Assembly: GCF_000418325.1 (NCBI RefSeq)
Contig: NC_021658.1
Span: forward strand, 12,042,001-12,106,000
Direction of reading: 5' to 3'
Length of the DNA: 64,000 bases
DNA from: Sorangium cellulosum So0157-2
GTDB lineage: Bacteria; Myxococcota_A; Polyangia; Polyangiales; Polyangiaceae
The translations under genes were made by a program, and so were the position numbers. Below the pieces are notes generated by a model. That model was not told the origin of the DNA, ran no database searches, and was given only the letters and a program-made list of their open reading frames with translations. Shown here one piece after another: positions 36,918-45,149 of the stretch (its first letter is position 1; each line of letters begins with the position of its first letter).

Positions 36918-37667
36918 ATGAGCGGCCATTCCAAGTGGGCCACCATCAAGCGGAAGAAGGGCGCCCTCGACGCGAAGCGCGGCAAGCTCTTCACCAAGCT
37001 CATCAAGGAGATCACCGTCGCCTCGCGCATGGGCGGCGGAGACCCGAACGGCAACCCGCGCCTCCGGAAGGCGGTCAACGACGCCAAGGGCCAGGCGATG
37101 CCCGCCGACACGATCAAGCGCGCCATCCAGCGCGGCACCGGCGAGATCGAGGGCGCGAACTACGAGGAGATCCTCTACGAAGGCACCGGCCCCGGCGGGA
37201 CCCTGTTCCTCTGCGAGGCGATGACCGACAACCGGAACCGCACCGTCGCCGAGATCCGGAAGATCTTCGAGAAGAACAACGGGCAGCTCGGCGCCGGCGG
37301 CTCCGCGCAGTGGGCCTTCGATCGCAAGGGGATCATCCTCATCGCGAAGGACGCGGCGACCGAAGACCAGCTCATGGACACCGCCGTGGGCGCGGGCGCG
37401 GACGACTACAGCGACCAGGGCGAGGAGTGGCAGGTGCTCTCCAGCGTCGACGTGATGGACGCCGTCGTGAAGGCCCTCGAGGACGCGAAGATCGCGGTGA
37501 AGTCGAGCACCGCGGGCTACGTCCCCAAGAACAAGAAAGAGGTCGCCGGCCGCGACGCCGAGGTCTGTCTCAACCTCGTCGACTCGCTCGACGACCACGA
37601 CGACGTGCAGAACGTCTACGCCGACTTCGACGTCCCCGAAGAGGAGCTCGCGAAGCTCGAGGGGTGA
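36918..37667 (+). CDS. yebC: YebC/PmpR family (TACO1-like) protein
   Basis: 249 aa. Begins MSGHSKWATIKRKKGALDAKRGK and contains LEEILYEGTGPGG-type (here NYEEILYEGTGPGG) and NRTVAEIRKIF motifs, diagnostic of YebC. Members bind DNA as regulators or act on ribosomes stalled at proline stretches (YebC2/TACO1). The Pro-rich proteome seen in this window would make the ribosome role useful, but the sequence alone does not separate the two. GGAG occurs about 12 bp before ATG 36918. Confidence 0.96.
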   Translation: MSGHSKWATIKRKKGALDAKRGKLFTKLIKEITVASRMGGGDPNGNPRLRKAVNDAKGQAMPADTIKRAIQRGTGEIEGANYEEILYEGTGPGGTLFLCEAMTDNRNRTVAEIRKIFEKNNGQLGAGGSAQWAFDRKGIILIAKDAATEDQLMDTAVGAGADDYSDQGEEWQVLSSVDVMDAVVKALEDAKIAVKSSTAGYVPKNKKEVAGRDAEVCLNLVDSLDDHDDVQNVYADFDVPEEELAKLEG

Positions 37668-37695
37668 CGCCCGGCCCGACGAGGGCGCCCGCACG

Positions 37696-38424
37696 TCACG
37701 GGCGCCAGATCGGGAAGCTCACGATCGCCCACGAAAAGAACGCGTGGGCGAAGAGCGCCGGCGGCAGGCGGCCGGTGCGGTGCACCACGCGGCCCCACAC
37801 GATCGAGCAGCCGAAGCCCGCCGCGACGAGCAGCGGGTTCGGCCCGGCGAGCGGATCGCCGAGCAAGAAGAGCGTGGGGAGGTGCGCGGCGGCGAAGAGC
37901 GCGCTCGACAGCAGCCAGGCGGTCACCTGGCCGAACGGCCCCTCGAGCGCGCGCATGACGAGCCCACGCCAGACGAGCTCCTCGAGCGCGGCCACGACGA
38001 AGACGATCGCGCCGGTGAACACGCGCGTGTCGGCCAGGGGGTCGCCGAGGTGGAGGTACAGGCGGAGGAGCCACGCCTCGCGCGGCGAGCCCCGCGGGGC
38101 GAGCGCCAGCTGCACCGCCATGGCCATGCCGTAGAGCCCCGCCGCGACGAACGCGCCGCGCGCGAGATCGCCCGACAGCGGGCGGAGCGCGGCGCGGAGC
38201 TCGCCGCGCCGGCGGAGCCACATGACGGTGATCGCCGCGAGGACGGCGTAGAGCGCGCCGAGCGCCGCGAGCATGCCGGGCGCGCCGGCGCGATCGGGGT
38301 GGAACGCGTACGCGACCGCGAGCGCGACGCCAATGGTGACGGACGCGGCGATGAGCGCGGCCTCGCGGCGCGAGGCCCGCGGCGGCTCGCGCGGATCGGT
38401 GGCCGGCGGGTCGACCGGGATCAT
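37696..38424 (-). CDS. CPBP (CAAX-type) intramembrane metalloprotease family protein
   Basis: 242 aa, about seven membrane helices. The Abi/CPBP motifs are present: EELVWRG (Glu-Glu...Arg), FAAAHLPT (motif 2 His) and a late HAFFSW. The family includes CAAX-processing-like proteases and bacteriocin-immunity proteins; the substrate is unknown. Its ATG overlaps the coaBC stop by 4 bp (ATGA), so it is translationally coupled to coenzyme A synthesis, with no obvious functional link. Confidence 0.9.
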   Translation of the reverse strand: MIPVDPPATDPREPPRASRREAALIAASVTIGVALAVAYAFHPDRAGAPGMLAALGALYAVLAAITVMWLRRRGELRAALRPLSGDLARGAFVAAGLYGMAMAVQLALAPRGSPREAWLLRLYLHLGDPLADTRVFTGAIVFVVAALEELVWRGLVMRALEGPFGQVTAWLLSSALFAAAHLPTLFLLGDPLAGPNPLLVAAGFGCSIVWGRVVHRTGRLPPALFAHAFFSWAIVSFPIWRP

Positions 38425-39734
38425 CGCGCGCACAGCTGCACGACCCGATCGAGGATGCGGTCGGCGAGCACGGGCTTGGGCAACACGCCGAGCGCGTCGG
38501 CGGCGTCGCGGGTCACGATCGTGGCGCGGTTGTCGTCCCGGCCGAACGAGTCCGCGGCGTGGTTGGCGACGATCATGTCGACGCGCTTGCTCGCGAGCTT
38601 GCGCCGCGCATAGGCGATCACGCCGTCGTCCGAGTCGGTCTCGACGGCGAACCCGACGAGCACCGGGGGCCGCGCGCCGCCCTCGCGCGCGGCGGCGTCG
38701 AGGCCGGCGCGCGCGAGGCCGACCTCGGCGAGCAGGTCGGGGTTCGGGACGAGCGGGAGCGACGCGAGATCCGGCGTGCGCTTCAGCTTTGTCGCGTGCT
38801 GCTCGGCCGGGCGGTAGTCGGACACCGCGGCCGTCATGATCAGCGCGTCGGCGCCGCGGAGGTCCTCGCCGAGCGCCTGCCAGAGCGCGGCGCGCATCTC
38901 GAGCGCGCCGCGCACGTCGACGCGCCGCGCGCCGGGCGGCGCGGCGAGCGACACGGGACCGGCGATGAGCGTGACCTGCGCGCCGCGGAGCGCCGCCCGA
39001 TCGGCCACGGCGAAGCCCATCTTGCCGGTCGACCGGTTGCCGAGGAAGCGCACGGGATCGAGGTCCTCGAGCGTGGGCCCCGCGGTGACGACGAGGCGGA
39101 GCCCCGCGAGATCCCGCGGGCCCAGCCGCGAGAGCGCCGCGGCCGCGATCGCCGCGGGCTCGGCCATGCGCCCGAGGCCGCGCTCGCCCGAGGCGACCTC
39201 GCCGAAGACCGGACCGACGAGCTCCACGCGCCCGTCGGCCTCGAGCGTGGCGACGTTCCGCGCGGTCGCGGGGTGCGCCCACATGCGGGGGTGCATCGCC
39301 GGCGCGGCGAGCACCGGGCCCTTCGCGCACAGGGCGAGCGCCGTCACGAGGTCGTCGGCGCGGCCGGCGGCGAGGCGGGCGAGCACGTCGGCGGTCGCGG
39401 GCACGAGGAGCACGAGGTCCGCCTCGGCGGCGAGCGCGACGTGCAGCTCGCCCGCGAACCCCGGGTCCCACATCGTGTCGCGCACCGGCGCGCCGCAGAG
39501 CCCGCTCAGCGTCATCGGGCCGAGGAACTGCTGCGCCGCGCGGGTCATGATCGGGAGCACGCGCGCGCCGCCCTGGATCAGGAGCCGCGCGACCTCGGCG
39601 GCCTTGTACGCGGCGATGCTGCCGGAGACCGCGAGCGCGACGGTCGGTCGCCCGCCGGCGGCGGTGTGGCCAGCGGCCGGCGGAGCGGGGGCGTCGGGGT
39701 GAGGCGCAGGAGAGGACGGCGTTCGGCCGGACAT
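38421..39734 (-). CDS. coaBC: bifunctional phosphopantothenoylcysteine decarboxylase/phosphopantothenate-cysteine ligase
   Basis: 437 aa. The N-terminal flavoprotein half (decarboxylase) has SGSIAAYKAAE, the active-site His in GELHVALA, and APAMHPRMW. The last carries His in place of the Asn of E. coli CoaC (PAMN), a change I recall from actinobacterial enzymes. The C-terminal ligase half has TAGPTLEDLDPVRFLGNRSTGKMG and MTAAVSDYRP. Together they catalyse two steps of coenzyme A synthesis. The clamp region reads ASGERGLGRM without the Cys seen in E. coli. The start has about 25 extra Pro/Ala residues before the conserved part. Confidence 0.95.
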   Translation of the reverse strand: MSGRTPSSPAPHPDAPAPPAAGHTAAGGRPTVALAVSGSIAAYKAAEVARLLIQGGARVLPIMTRAAQQFLGPMTLSGLCGAPVRDTMWDPGFAGELHVALAAEADLVLLVPATADVLARLAAGRADDLVTALALCAKGPVLAAPAMHPRMWAHPATARNVATLEADGRVELVGPVFGEVASGERGLGRMAEPAAIAAAALSRLGPRDLAGLRLVVTAGPTLEDLDPVRFLGNRSTGKMGFAVADRAALRGAQVTLIAGPVSLAAPPGARRVDVRGALEMRAALWQALGEDLRGADALIMTAAVSDYRPAEQHATKLKRTPDLASLPLVPNPDLLAEVGLARAGLDAAAREGGARPPVLVGFAVETDSDDGVIAYARRKLASKRVDMIVANHAADSFGRDDNRATIVTRDAADALGVLPKPVLADRILDRVVQLCAR

Positions 39735-39778
39735 GATGCAGGTGCCAGCGTGGGGGCGCCGCTTCGCGGTCGCCGGTC

Positions 39779-39879
39779 AACATCGGTCGGGAGCCGCTCC
39801 GCGGTCCCTTGGCCAACATCGGTCGGGAGCCGCTCCGCGGTCCCTTGTGAACATCGATCGGGGACCGCCTCGCGGTCCG
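39779..39879. repeat. about 36-bp tandem repeat with internal hairpins (three copies)
   Basis: Units begin AACATCGGTCGGGAGCC at 39779 and 39815 and a diverged AACATCGATCGGGG at 39850. Each contains an imperfect palindrome around CCGCTCCGCGG; the third has GGACCGC-CTC-GCGGTCC. The array sits between divergent coaBC and the DUF2007-type gene and partly precedes the coaBC start, so it may be a REP-like element or a binding-site cluster. Confidence 0.85.
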
Positions 39880-39950
39880 CCTCCGCCCACCGTGGCACGA
39901 AAACCGGCGGCCGTACACGCTGCGCCGCGGGCGGATGCTACCCTCACCGG

Positions 39951-40478
39951 GTGCGCTCCTTCGATCGGCGGGGCCGCGCCCGGGCGGGCTCCGAGCAGCT
40001 CGTCACGGTGGCGACGTACAGCGAATCCGTCGAGGCGCAGATGGGGCGCTCGGCCCTGTCCGCTCACGGCATCCGCGCGTTCCTCGCCGATGAGCACGTG
40101 GCGACGCTGACCCCTCATTATATCGGCAGGTCTCTCGGGATCCGGCTCCAGGTGCCGAGCGCGGATCTGGAGCGGGCGGCCGAGATCCTGAGACCGCCGC
40201 CCGTCGATGACGATCGCGAGCTCGACGAGGACGATGAGGCGGCCGAGCTCGATGGGCCGAAGTGCCCTGCGTGCGGGGCGCGCTACGCTTACCGCGAGTG
40301 GGCCCCGGGTCAGATCTTCGCCATCCTCTTGCTGCTCGGGTTGCCGCTCCTCGTCCTGAAGAAGCGGTGGCACTGCCGCAAGTGCGATGCGTACTGGCCC
40401 CCGGAGGCGAACGCGCCGAGGCGAGGAAATCCCTACCGGGCGCCGCGCGGAGCGGCGCTGCGTCCGAAGGGCCAGTGA
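39951..40478 (+). CDS. DUF2007-like protein with zinc ribbon and membrane helix
   Basis: 175 aa from GTG 39951. The N-terminal part (about 15-80: LVTVATYSESVEAQMGRSALSAHGI, later GIRLQVPSADLERAAEIL) is the DUF2007 'putative signal-transducing' fold, here with the usual ligand-pocket pattern. An acidic stretch follows. Then a zinc ribbon CPAC...CRKC (about 99-145) is interrupted by a hydrophobic helix (FAILLLLGLPLLVL), so the metal site spans a membrane hairpin or the helix packs against it. Function unknown. It is divergent from coaBC. No strong ribosome site, so the start is moderately certain. Confidence 0.8.
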   Translation: MRSFDRRGRARAGSEQLVTVATYSESVEAQMGRSALSAHGIRAFLADEHVATLTPHYIGRSLGIRLQVPSADLERAAEILRPPPVDDDRELDEDDEAAELDGPKCPACGARYAYREWAPGQIFAILLLLGLPLLVLKKRWHCRKCDAYWPPEANAPRRGNPYRAPRGAALRPKGQ

Positions 40479-40621
40479 GCGATCGGCGGCCGCGGCGCGC
40501 GCGGCGCCGCGCGGGAGCGGCCGTGATGTGACGAGGAGAAATCCCTGGCGGGATTTCTGGCGCGCGGCAGTAGCATCCCCCACCGGGAGCTCGTCATGCT
40601 CCCTCACAGGAACACGAAACG

Positions 40622-41644
40622 ATGGCAAGCACCGTCCTCACCGGCATCAAGCCCACCGGAACGCCGCACCTCGGCAACTTCGTAGGGGCGATCAAGCCGG
40701 CGCTCGCGCTCGCAGCGACCGCGTCGAACGCGCTCTACTTCGTCGCGGACTACCACGCGCTCAACACCATCCACGACGCGCAGAAGCTCCGCGGCCTGGT
40801 CCACGAGGTCGCCGCGACCTGGCTCGCGCTCGGCCTCGACCCCGAGAAGGTCATCTTTTACCGGCAATCCGAGGTCCCGGAGATCCTCGAGCTCAGCTGG
40901 ATCCTCTCGTGCTTCACGGCGAAGGGGCTCATGAACCGCGCGCACGCCTACAAGGCCGCTGTCGCCAAGAACATGGAGTCCCGAGCGTCGAGCGCCGCGG
41001 CCGTGGAGGACATGGACGACCTCGACGCCGGGATCAACATGGGCCTCTACTGCTATCCGGTGCTGATGGCGGCCGACATCCTCCTGTTCAAGACGAATGT
41101 CGTGCCCGTGGGCAAGGACCAGGTCCAGCACATCGAGATCGCCCGCGACATCGCGCAGCGGTTCAACGCGATCTACGGCCCGGTCCTGGTCCTGCCCGAG
41201 GCGCGCGTCGACGCCCACACCGCCGTGATCCCGGGCCTCGACGGCCGCAAGATGAGCAAGAGCTACGACAACACCATCCCGCTCTTCTTGCCGCCGGAGA
41301 AGCTGCGCAAGACGATCTTCAAGTACAAGACGGACTCGACGCCCCCGAGCGAGCCGAAGGATCCGGACACCTCGCCGCTGTTCCACCTCTACCGGGAGTT
41401 CGCGACGCCCGAGGAGACGGAGGCGCTCCGCGGCCGCTACCGGAGCGGCATCGGCTGGGGCGAGGCGAAAGAGGCCGTGTTCGAGGTGCTGAACCGCGCG
41501 CTGGAGGAGCCGCGCCGGCGCTACGCGGAGCTCATGGCCGACCCGGCGCGCGTCGACGCGCTGCTCGCGCAGGGCGCGGCGCGCGCGCGGCAGATCGCGA
41601 GCGTGACGATCCAGGAGACGCGCAAGGCGATCGGCGTCCGCTGA
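40622..41644 (+). CDS. trpS: tryptophan--tRNA ligase
   Basis: 340 aa class I aminoacyl-tRNA synthetase. HIGH-type motif PTGTPHLGN near the N-terminus, the tryptophan-pocket region with AHAYK, and the catalytic KMSKS loop followed by YDNTIPLF identify TrpRS. It charges tRNA-Trp in the cytoplasm. Length is near the bacterial norm (about 330-350), so it is full length. A ribosome site is weak (CAGGAACACGAAACG). It is a single gene with no trp genes around it. Confidence 0.96.
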   Translation: MASTVLTGIKPTGTPHLGNFVGAIKPALALAATASNALYFVADYHALNTIHDAQKLRGLVHEVAATWLALGLDPEKVIFYRQSEVPEILELSWILSCFTAKGLMNRAHAYKAAVAKNMESRASSAAAVEDMDDLDAGINMGLYCYPVLMAADILLFKTNVVPVGKDQVQHIEIARDIAQRFNAIYGPVLVLPEARVDAHTAVIPGLDGRKMSKSYDNTIPLFLPPEKLRKTIFKYKTDSTPPSEPKDPDTSPLFHLYREFATPEETEALRGRYRSGIGWGEAKEAVFEVLNRALEEPRRRYAELMADPARVDALLAQGAARARQIASVTIQETRKAIGVR

Positions 41645-41710
41645 AGGCCGCCGCCGGCGCACGCCGACGTGACGCCGGCCGCCGCGCGCGGGCCGGCAGG
41701 CCGCGGCCGA

Positions 41711-43444
41711 TCAGCCGCCGTCGCCCTTCTGGCGCCGCTTCTTGCTCTTGCCGTCCTTCGCCTCGTCGCCCGCAGCGTCCTTCTGGCCACGGGCCTCTCT
41801 CGCGCCCTTGCCCTCGGGCTGCTCGCTCGAGGCTTGCACGGTGGCCGCGCCCTCCGCGGGCGGGGCGTCCTCGCCGCGCGCGCCCTCGCGCTCACCCCCC
41901 TTCGCCCGGAAGGTGCCGATCCCCGCGCGCTCGGTCCAACCGCGCTCGCCCGTGAGCCCCGGCTCGCGGCTCTCGACGGTGCCGCCGCCCGGCTCGGGGC
42001 CGGTCGCGCCGGGCGTGCGGACGTCCGGGCCCTGCGTGACGACGAGGTACTCGTCGGCCACGTACTCGGGGTGATTGTCGTCGGCCGCCTTGACCTCCAG
42101 ATCGCGCGGGCCGCTCCCGACATGGATGATCTGCGTGGTCGGCGGGTAGCTGTCGCTCCACTTCTCCCGCACCCCATAGGCGCCGTCGCGGACGAGCCGC
42201 GAGCTCGTCGTCCGGAAGCCGGGGATGCCGCGCTGGGCGAGCGTCCGTGTCCCCTCAGGCAGCTTCGGCGTCGGGCGCTCCAGCTCCTCGAACGGGATGA
42301 CCTCGTCGATGCGGCGAAAGTACGTGACCGTGAGCTTGCGCGAGGGGCCGAGGATCTCGGCGCGCACGACGCCGCCGGCCACCGTCTCGTGGAGCACGAT
42401 CGGGAAGTCGAACGGGTTCCTGAAGCGGTAGTTGATCGTCGGATAGACGACGGTCGCGTCGAGGCCGAGCTTGATGTAGTAGCTCGGGCGGGAGTGCGGG
42501 TAGCGCTCGACGATCTCGAGCCCCGCGAAGAACGCGGCGCCGTGGAGCGTGCCCGAGATCTGGCAAGTCCCGCCGCCGAGCCCGTCGACGAGCTCCCCCT
42601 GGGCGATGACCGGAGCGACCCGGTAGCCGTGCGCCTCGTCGCGCGGGCCGACCGTCTCGTTGAAGTCGAAGATCTCCCCCGGCATGACGACCACACCGTC
42701 GAGCTTCGAGGCGGCGAGCCTGAGGTTATACGTCCTCTCCTTGGACTTCCCCCCGGTCGCGTAGCGCGTCTCGAAGTAGCCGAGCACCTGATCGAACTTG
42801 ACGTTGCCGAGCTGCTCCGCGACGAGCTTCGGCGCGATCGTCTCGACGCTCGCCTGCGCCGTGTCCTCGCCCGCCCGGAGGGCGGCGTCGATCCGCGCGA
42901 GGGTGCCGTAGACGTCCAGCCGATACCCGATCTTCTCGGGCCGGAGCTGCTTCGCCTCCAGATCGACATAGGCGTCGACCGCGGGCGCGTCGAGCTCGAC
43001 CTTGAGATCGAGCAGCTTGCTGATCGCCCGCTCGGAGTCGAGGAGGAGCGGGATCGGGATGTCGAGCGGGGCGTCCTCGTCCTTGCGCTCGTGCGCGCGG
43101 CGGAGCGCGCTCTCCGGGCGGAGCGCCTCGCGGACGAACTCGGCGAGGCGGACGCGGTTGATCTCGACGCCGAGATCGTTGCGGCGCAGCGCGCGCGCGG
43201 AGCCGTCGGGGAGCACGATCCGGATCTCGCCGGTCGCGTAGCGGCGCACGAGATCGAGCGCGTTGGCCACGACGTCGCCGCCCGCCGGCACCGGCACCTC
43301 TGCGACGCGGAGGACCGGCGGAGGCTTCGGGCCGTCGTCCGGCGGCGGAGGAAGCACGAGGTAGGTGATGACCAGGCCGCTCGTGACGAAGATCGCCACC
43401 AGCGCGGCGAACCGCCAGAGCTCCGGCGAGCGGCGAAGATCCAT
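41711..43444 (-). CDS. VanW-family/G5-like membrane-anchored protein
   Basis: 577 aa. One N-terminal membrane helix (about 13-31), then peptidoglycan-binding-like repeats (about 60-255, PG_binding_4-like) and a VanW domain (about 265-410) with FDFNETVGPRDEAHGY and GGGTCQISGTLHGAAFFAGLEIVER. The C-terminal 120 residues are disordered and Lys/Glu-rich. VanW proteins are associated with the cell wall but their exact activity is not established; the name comes from vancomycin-resistance clusters and no resistance is implied here. Confidence 0.93.
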   Translation of the reverse strand: MDLRRSPELWRFAALVAIFVTSGLVITYLVLPPPPDDGPKPPPVLRVAEVPVPAGGDVVANALDLVRRYATGEIRIVLPDGSARALRRNDLGVEINRVRLAEFVREALRPESALRRAHERKDEDAPLDIPIPLLLDSERAISKLLDLKVELDAPAVDAYVDLEAKQLRPEKIGYRLDVYGTLARIDAALRAGEDTAQASVETIAPKLVAEQLGNVKFDQVLGYFETRYATGGKSKERTYNLRLAASKLDGVVVMPGEIFDFNETVGPRDEAHGYRVAPVIAQGELVDGLGGGTCQISGTLHGAAFFAGLEIVERYPHSRPSYYIKLGLDATVVYPTINYRFRNPFDFPIVLHETVAGGVVRAEILGPSRKLTVTYFRRIDEVIPFEELERPTPKLPEGTRTLAQRGIPGFRTTSSRLVRDGAYGVREKWSDSYPPTTQIIHVGSGPRDLEVKAADDNHPEYVADEYLVVTQGPDVRTPGATGPEPGGGTVESREPGLTGERGWTERAGIGTFRAKGGEREGARGEDAPPAEGAATVQASSEQPEGKGAREARGQKDAAGDEAKDGKSKKRRQKGDGG

Positions 43445-43504
43445 GCGAGGGCGGCCATCTTGAAAAGCCTTCCCCGAACCGTCAAGGAAACGCCGCCCGA
43501 CGCG

Positions 43505-43559
43505 GCCTACCCGGGCCTGCTCGGCCTACTCGGCCTGCTCGGCCTACTCGGGCTACTCA
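43505..43559. repeat. 9-bp/18-bp minisatellite between VanW and kinase genes
   Basis: Units GCCTGCTCG / GCCTACTCG alternate at 43515-43550 with diverged copies on both sides (43505 and 43551). It directly follows the kinase stop codon on the leftward strand. Non-coding, probably slippage-generated. Confidence 0.8.
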
Positions 43560-43560
43560 G

Positions 43561-44880
43561 TTACGGGGCGGCGGCGCCCGTCCCGGGGACGGCGCGGCCG
43601 CGCGGCGCCCTCGACGCGGCGTGCGCGGCCCGGAGGAGCGGCGCCCTGATGGAGCCCGCCCTGGGCACGATGAAGCCGCCCCGCCCGTGCGGCGCGCGGT
43701 TTTCGGGCGCGGACCGCAGGAGGTACGCGCCCGCGAGCGCCACGAGGACCGCGAGGACGACGGACGCCGCGGGGACGAGCCAGCGCCGCGCGCGTCGGTC
43801 GGGCGGCGGAGCGCTCGCGCCGCGCTCCACGACCGCGCGCCCGGCGGGCTCGGCGGCCTCCGGCGAGCTCGGCTGCGGAGGCGGATAGTCCGGGTCGTTC
43901 GAGCGCTCGCGCGCGATCTGCATCGCCTCCTGGATCGCGGCGCGCCGGCGCTCGCCGCGCGGGCCGAGCAGCCGCTGCATCAGCGCGGCGAGCTCATCGG
44001 CGGTGGCGAGCGGCGTCGTCTGCGACGCCTGCTCGATGGCGCGCCGCAGCTCGGCCATCGACGCGAAGCGCTCGTCCCTCGGCTTCGCGAGCGCCTTCAT
44101 GATGATGCGCCCGACGTCCTCCGGGAGCGAAGGGACGAGGGTGCGCGGCGGCTCGGCCGCGGTCTTGTCGCAGATGCGGCGCACCGTCGCAGGCTCGTTC
44201 TCGGCGAGGAACGGGTGCTTGCCCGTCACCAGCTGATAGAAGACGATCCCGAGCGTGAACACGTCGGTGCGCCGATCGATGGGCTCGCTGCCCGCCTGCT
44301 CCGGCGACATGTACGCGTACTTGCCCTTCACCTGGCCGACCTTGGTGCGCTGCAGGTTCGAGGCGGCCTTGGCGACGCCGAAGTCGAGGATCTTCACCGA
44401 TCCGTCGTAGCCGACCAGGATGTTTTGCGGCGAGACGTCGCGGTGGACGAGGCCGACGAGCTTGCCGTCGCGGCCGCGCAGCTCGTGCGCCGCGTGCAGG
44501 CCGAGGGCCGCCTCGCCGACGATGCGGAGCGCGACCGGGAGCGGGACGCCGCCGCGCGCCTTGCTCTCGCGGAGAACCAGGTTGAGCGGCTCGCCGTCGA
44601 TGAGCTCCATCACCTGATAGAGGACGCCGTCCTCCTCGCCCGCATCGATGGTCTCCGCGACGTTCGGGTGGTGGATCTGCGAGACCAGCGTGGCCTCGTC
44701 CAGGAACATCGCCTCGAAGTCGGGGTCGTCGCTCAGCTCGGCGCGCAGCAGCTTGACGGCGACGATCTTCGGGAGCTGACCGCTCGTTCGAGCGGCCCAC
44801 ACCGAGGCCATCCCCCCGAGCGCGATGGGGACGAGGAGCTCATAGCGACCGAGCGTGTGGCCAGCGCGTACTTCTCCCAT
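43561..44880 (-). CDS. membrane-anchored Ser/Thr protein kinase
   Basis: 439 aa from ATG 44880; a GTG three codons earlier is also possible. Kinase domain about residues 13-290: the glycine loop is relaxed (ALGGMASV), Lys43 in VAVKLL, HRD 146-148 followed by VSPQN, so the usual catalytic-loop Lys is Ser150, DFG 166-168, and KYAYMSPEQ in the activation loop. The HRDxSPxN form is, as I recall, common among myxobacterial kinases and need not abolish activity. A Pro/Ala-rich linker leads to one membrane helix (about 375-395: VPAASVVLAVLVALAGAYLL) and a short basic outer tail. Confidence 0.92.
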   Translation of the reverse strand: MGEVRAGHTLGRYELLVPIALGGMASVWAARTSGQLPKIVAVKLLRAELSDDPDFEAMFLDEATLVSQIHHPNVAETIDAGEEDGVLYQVMELIDGEPLNLVLRESKARGGVPLPVALRIVGEAALGLHAAHELRGRDGKLVGLVHRDVSPQNILVGYDGSVKILDFGVAKAASNLQRTKVGQVKGKYAYMSPEQAGSEPIDRRTDVFTLGIVFYQLVTGKHPFLAENEPATVRRICDKTAAEPPRTLVPSLPEDVGRIIMKALAKPRDERFASMAELRRAIEQASQTTPLATADELAALMQRLLGPRGERRRAAIQEAMQIARERSNDPDYPPPQPSSPEAAEPAGRAVVERGASAPPPDRRARRWLVPAASVVLAVLVALAGAYLLRSAPENRAPHGRGGFIVPRAGSIRAPLLRAAHAASRAPRGRAVPGTGAAAP

Positions 44881-45149
44881 GGTGCTCACGTGCCGCGTAA
44901 CCCCGGAGCGAGGGTGTCCCCGCCGGGAATGGAGCCCGCCGAGCGCGGCCTCCAAGAGGTCGGGTCCGCGAGAAGCGCTCGGTGTGCCAGGTGGTGATCT
45001 TGATCGAGGGTGACAGCGGGCGCCCGGAGCGATGCCAGGCGCCTGATGTACGGATCGTCGCAGAGAACGCGTTGGCGCTCAACCCGGAACGCTATTCGGT
45101 CGCCGCGTGATCTTTACACCGGTCCATCGCGCCGCGGGCCGGCGCGCGC

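Noticed and set aside
41711..43444. Glycopeptide-resistance function for the VanW-like protein
   Set aside because: No vanH/A/X-type genes nearby; VanW domains are widespread and not resistance-specific.
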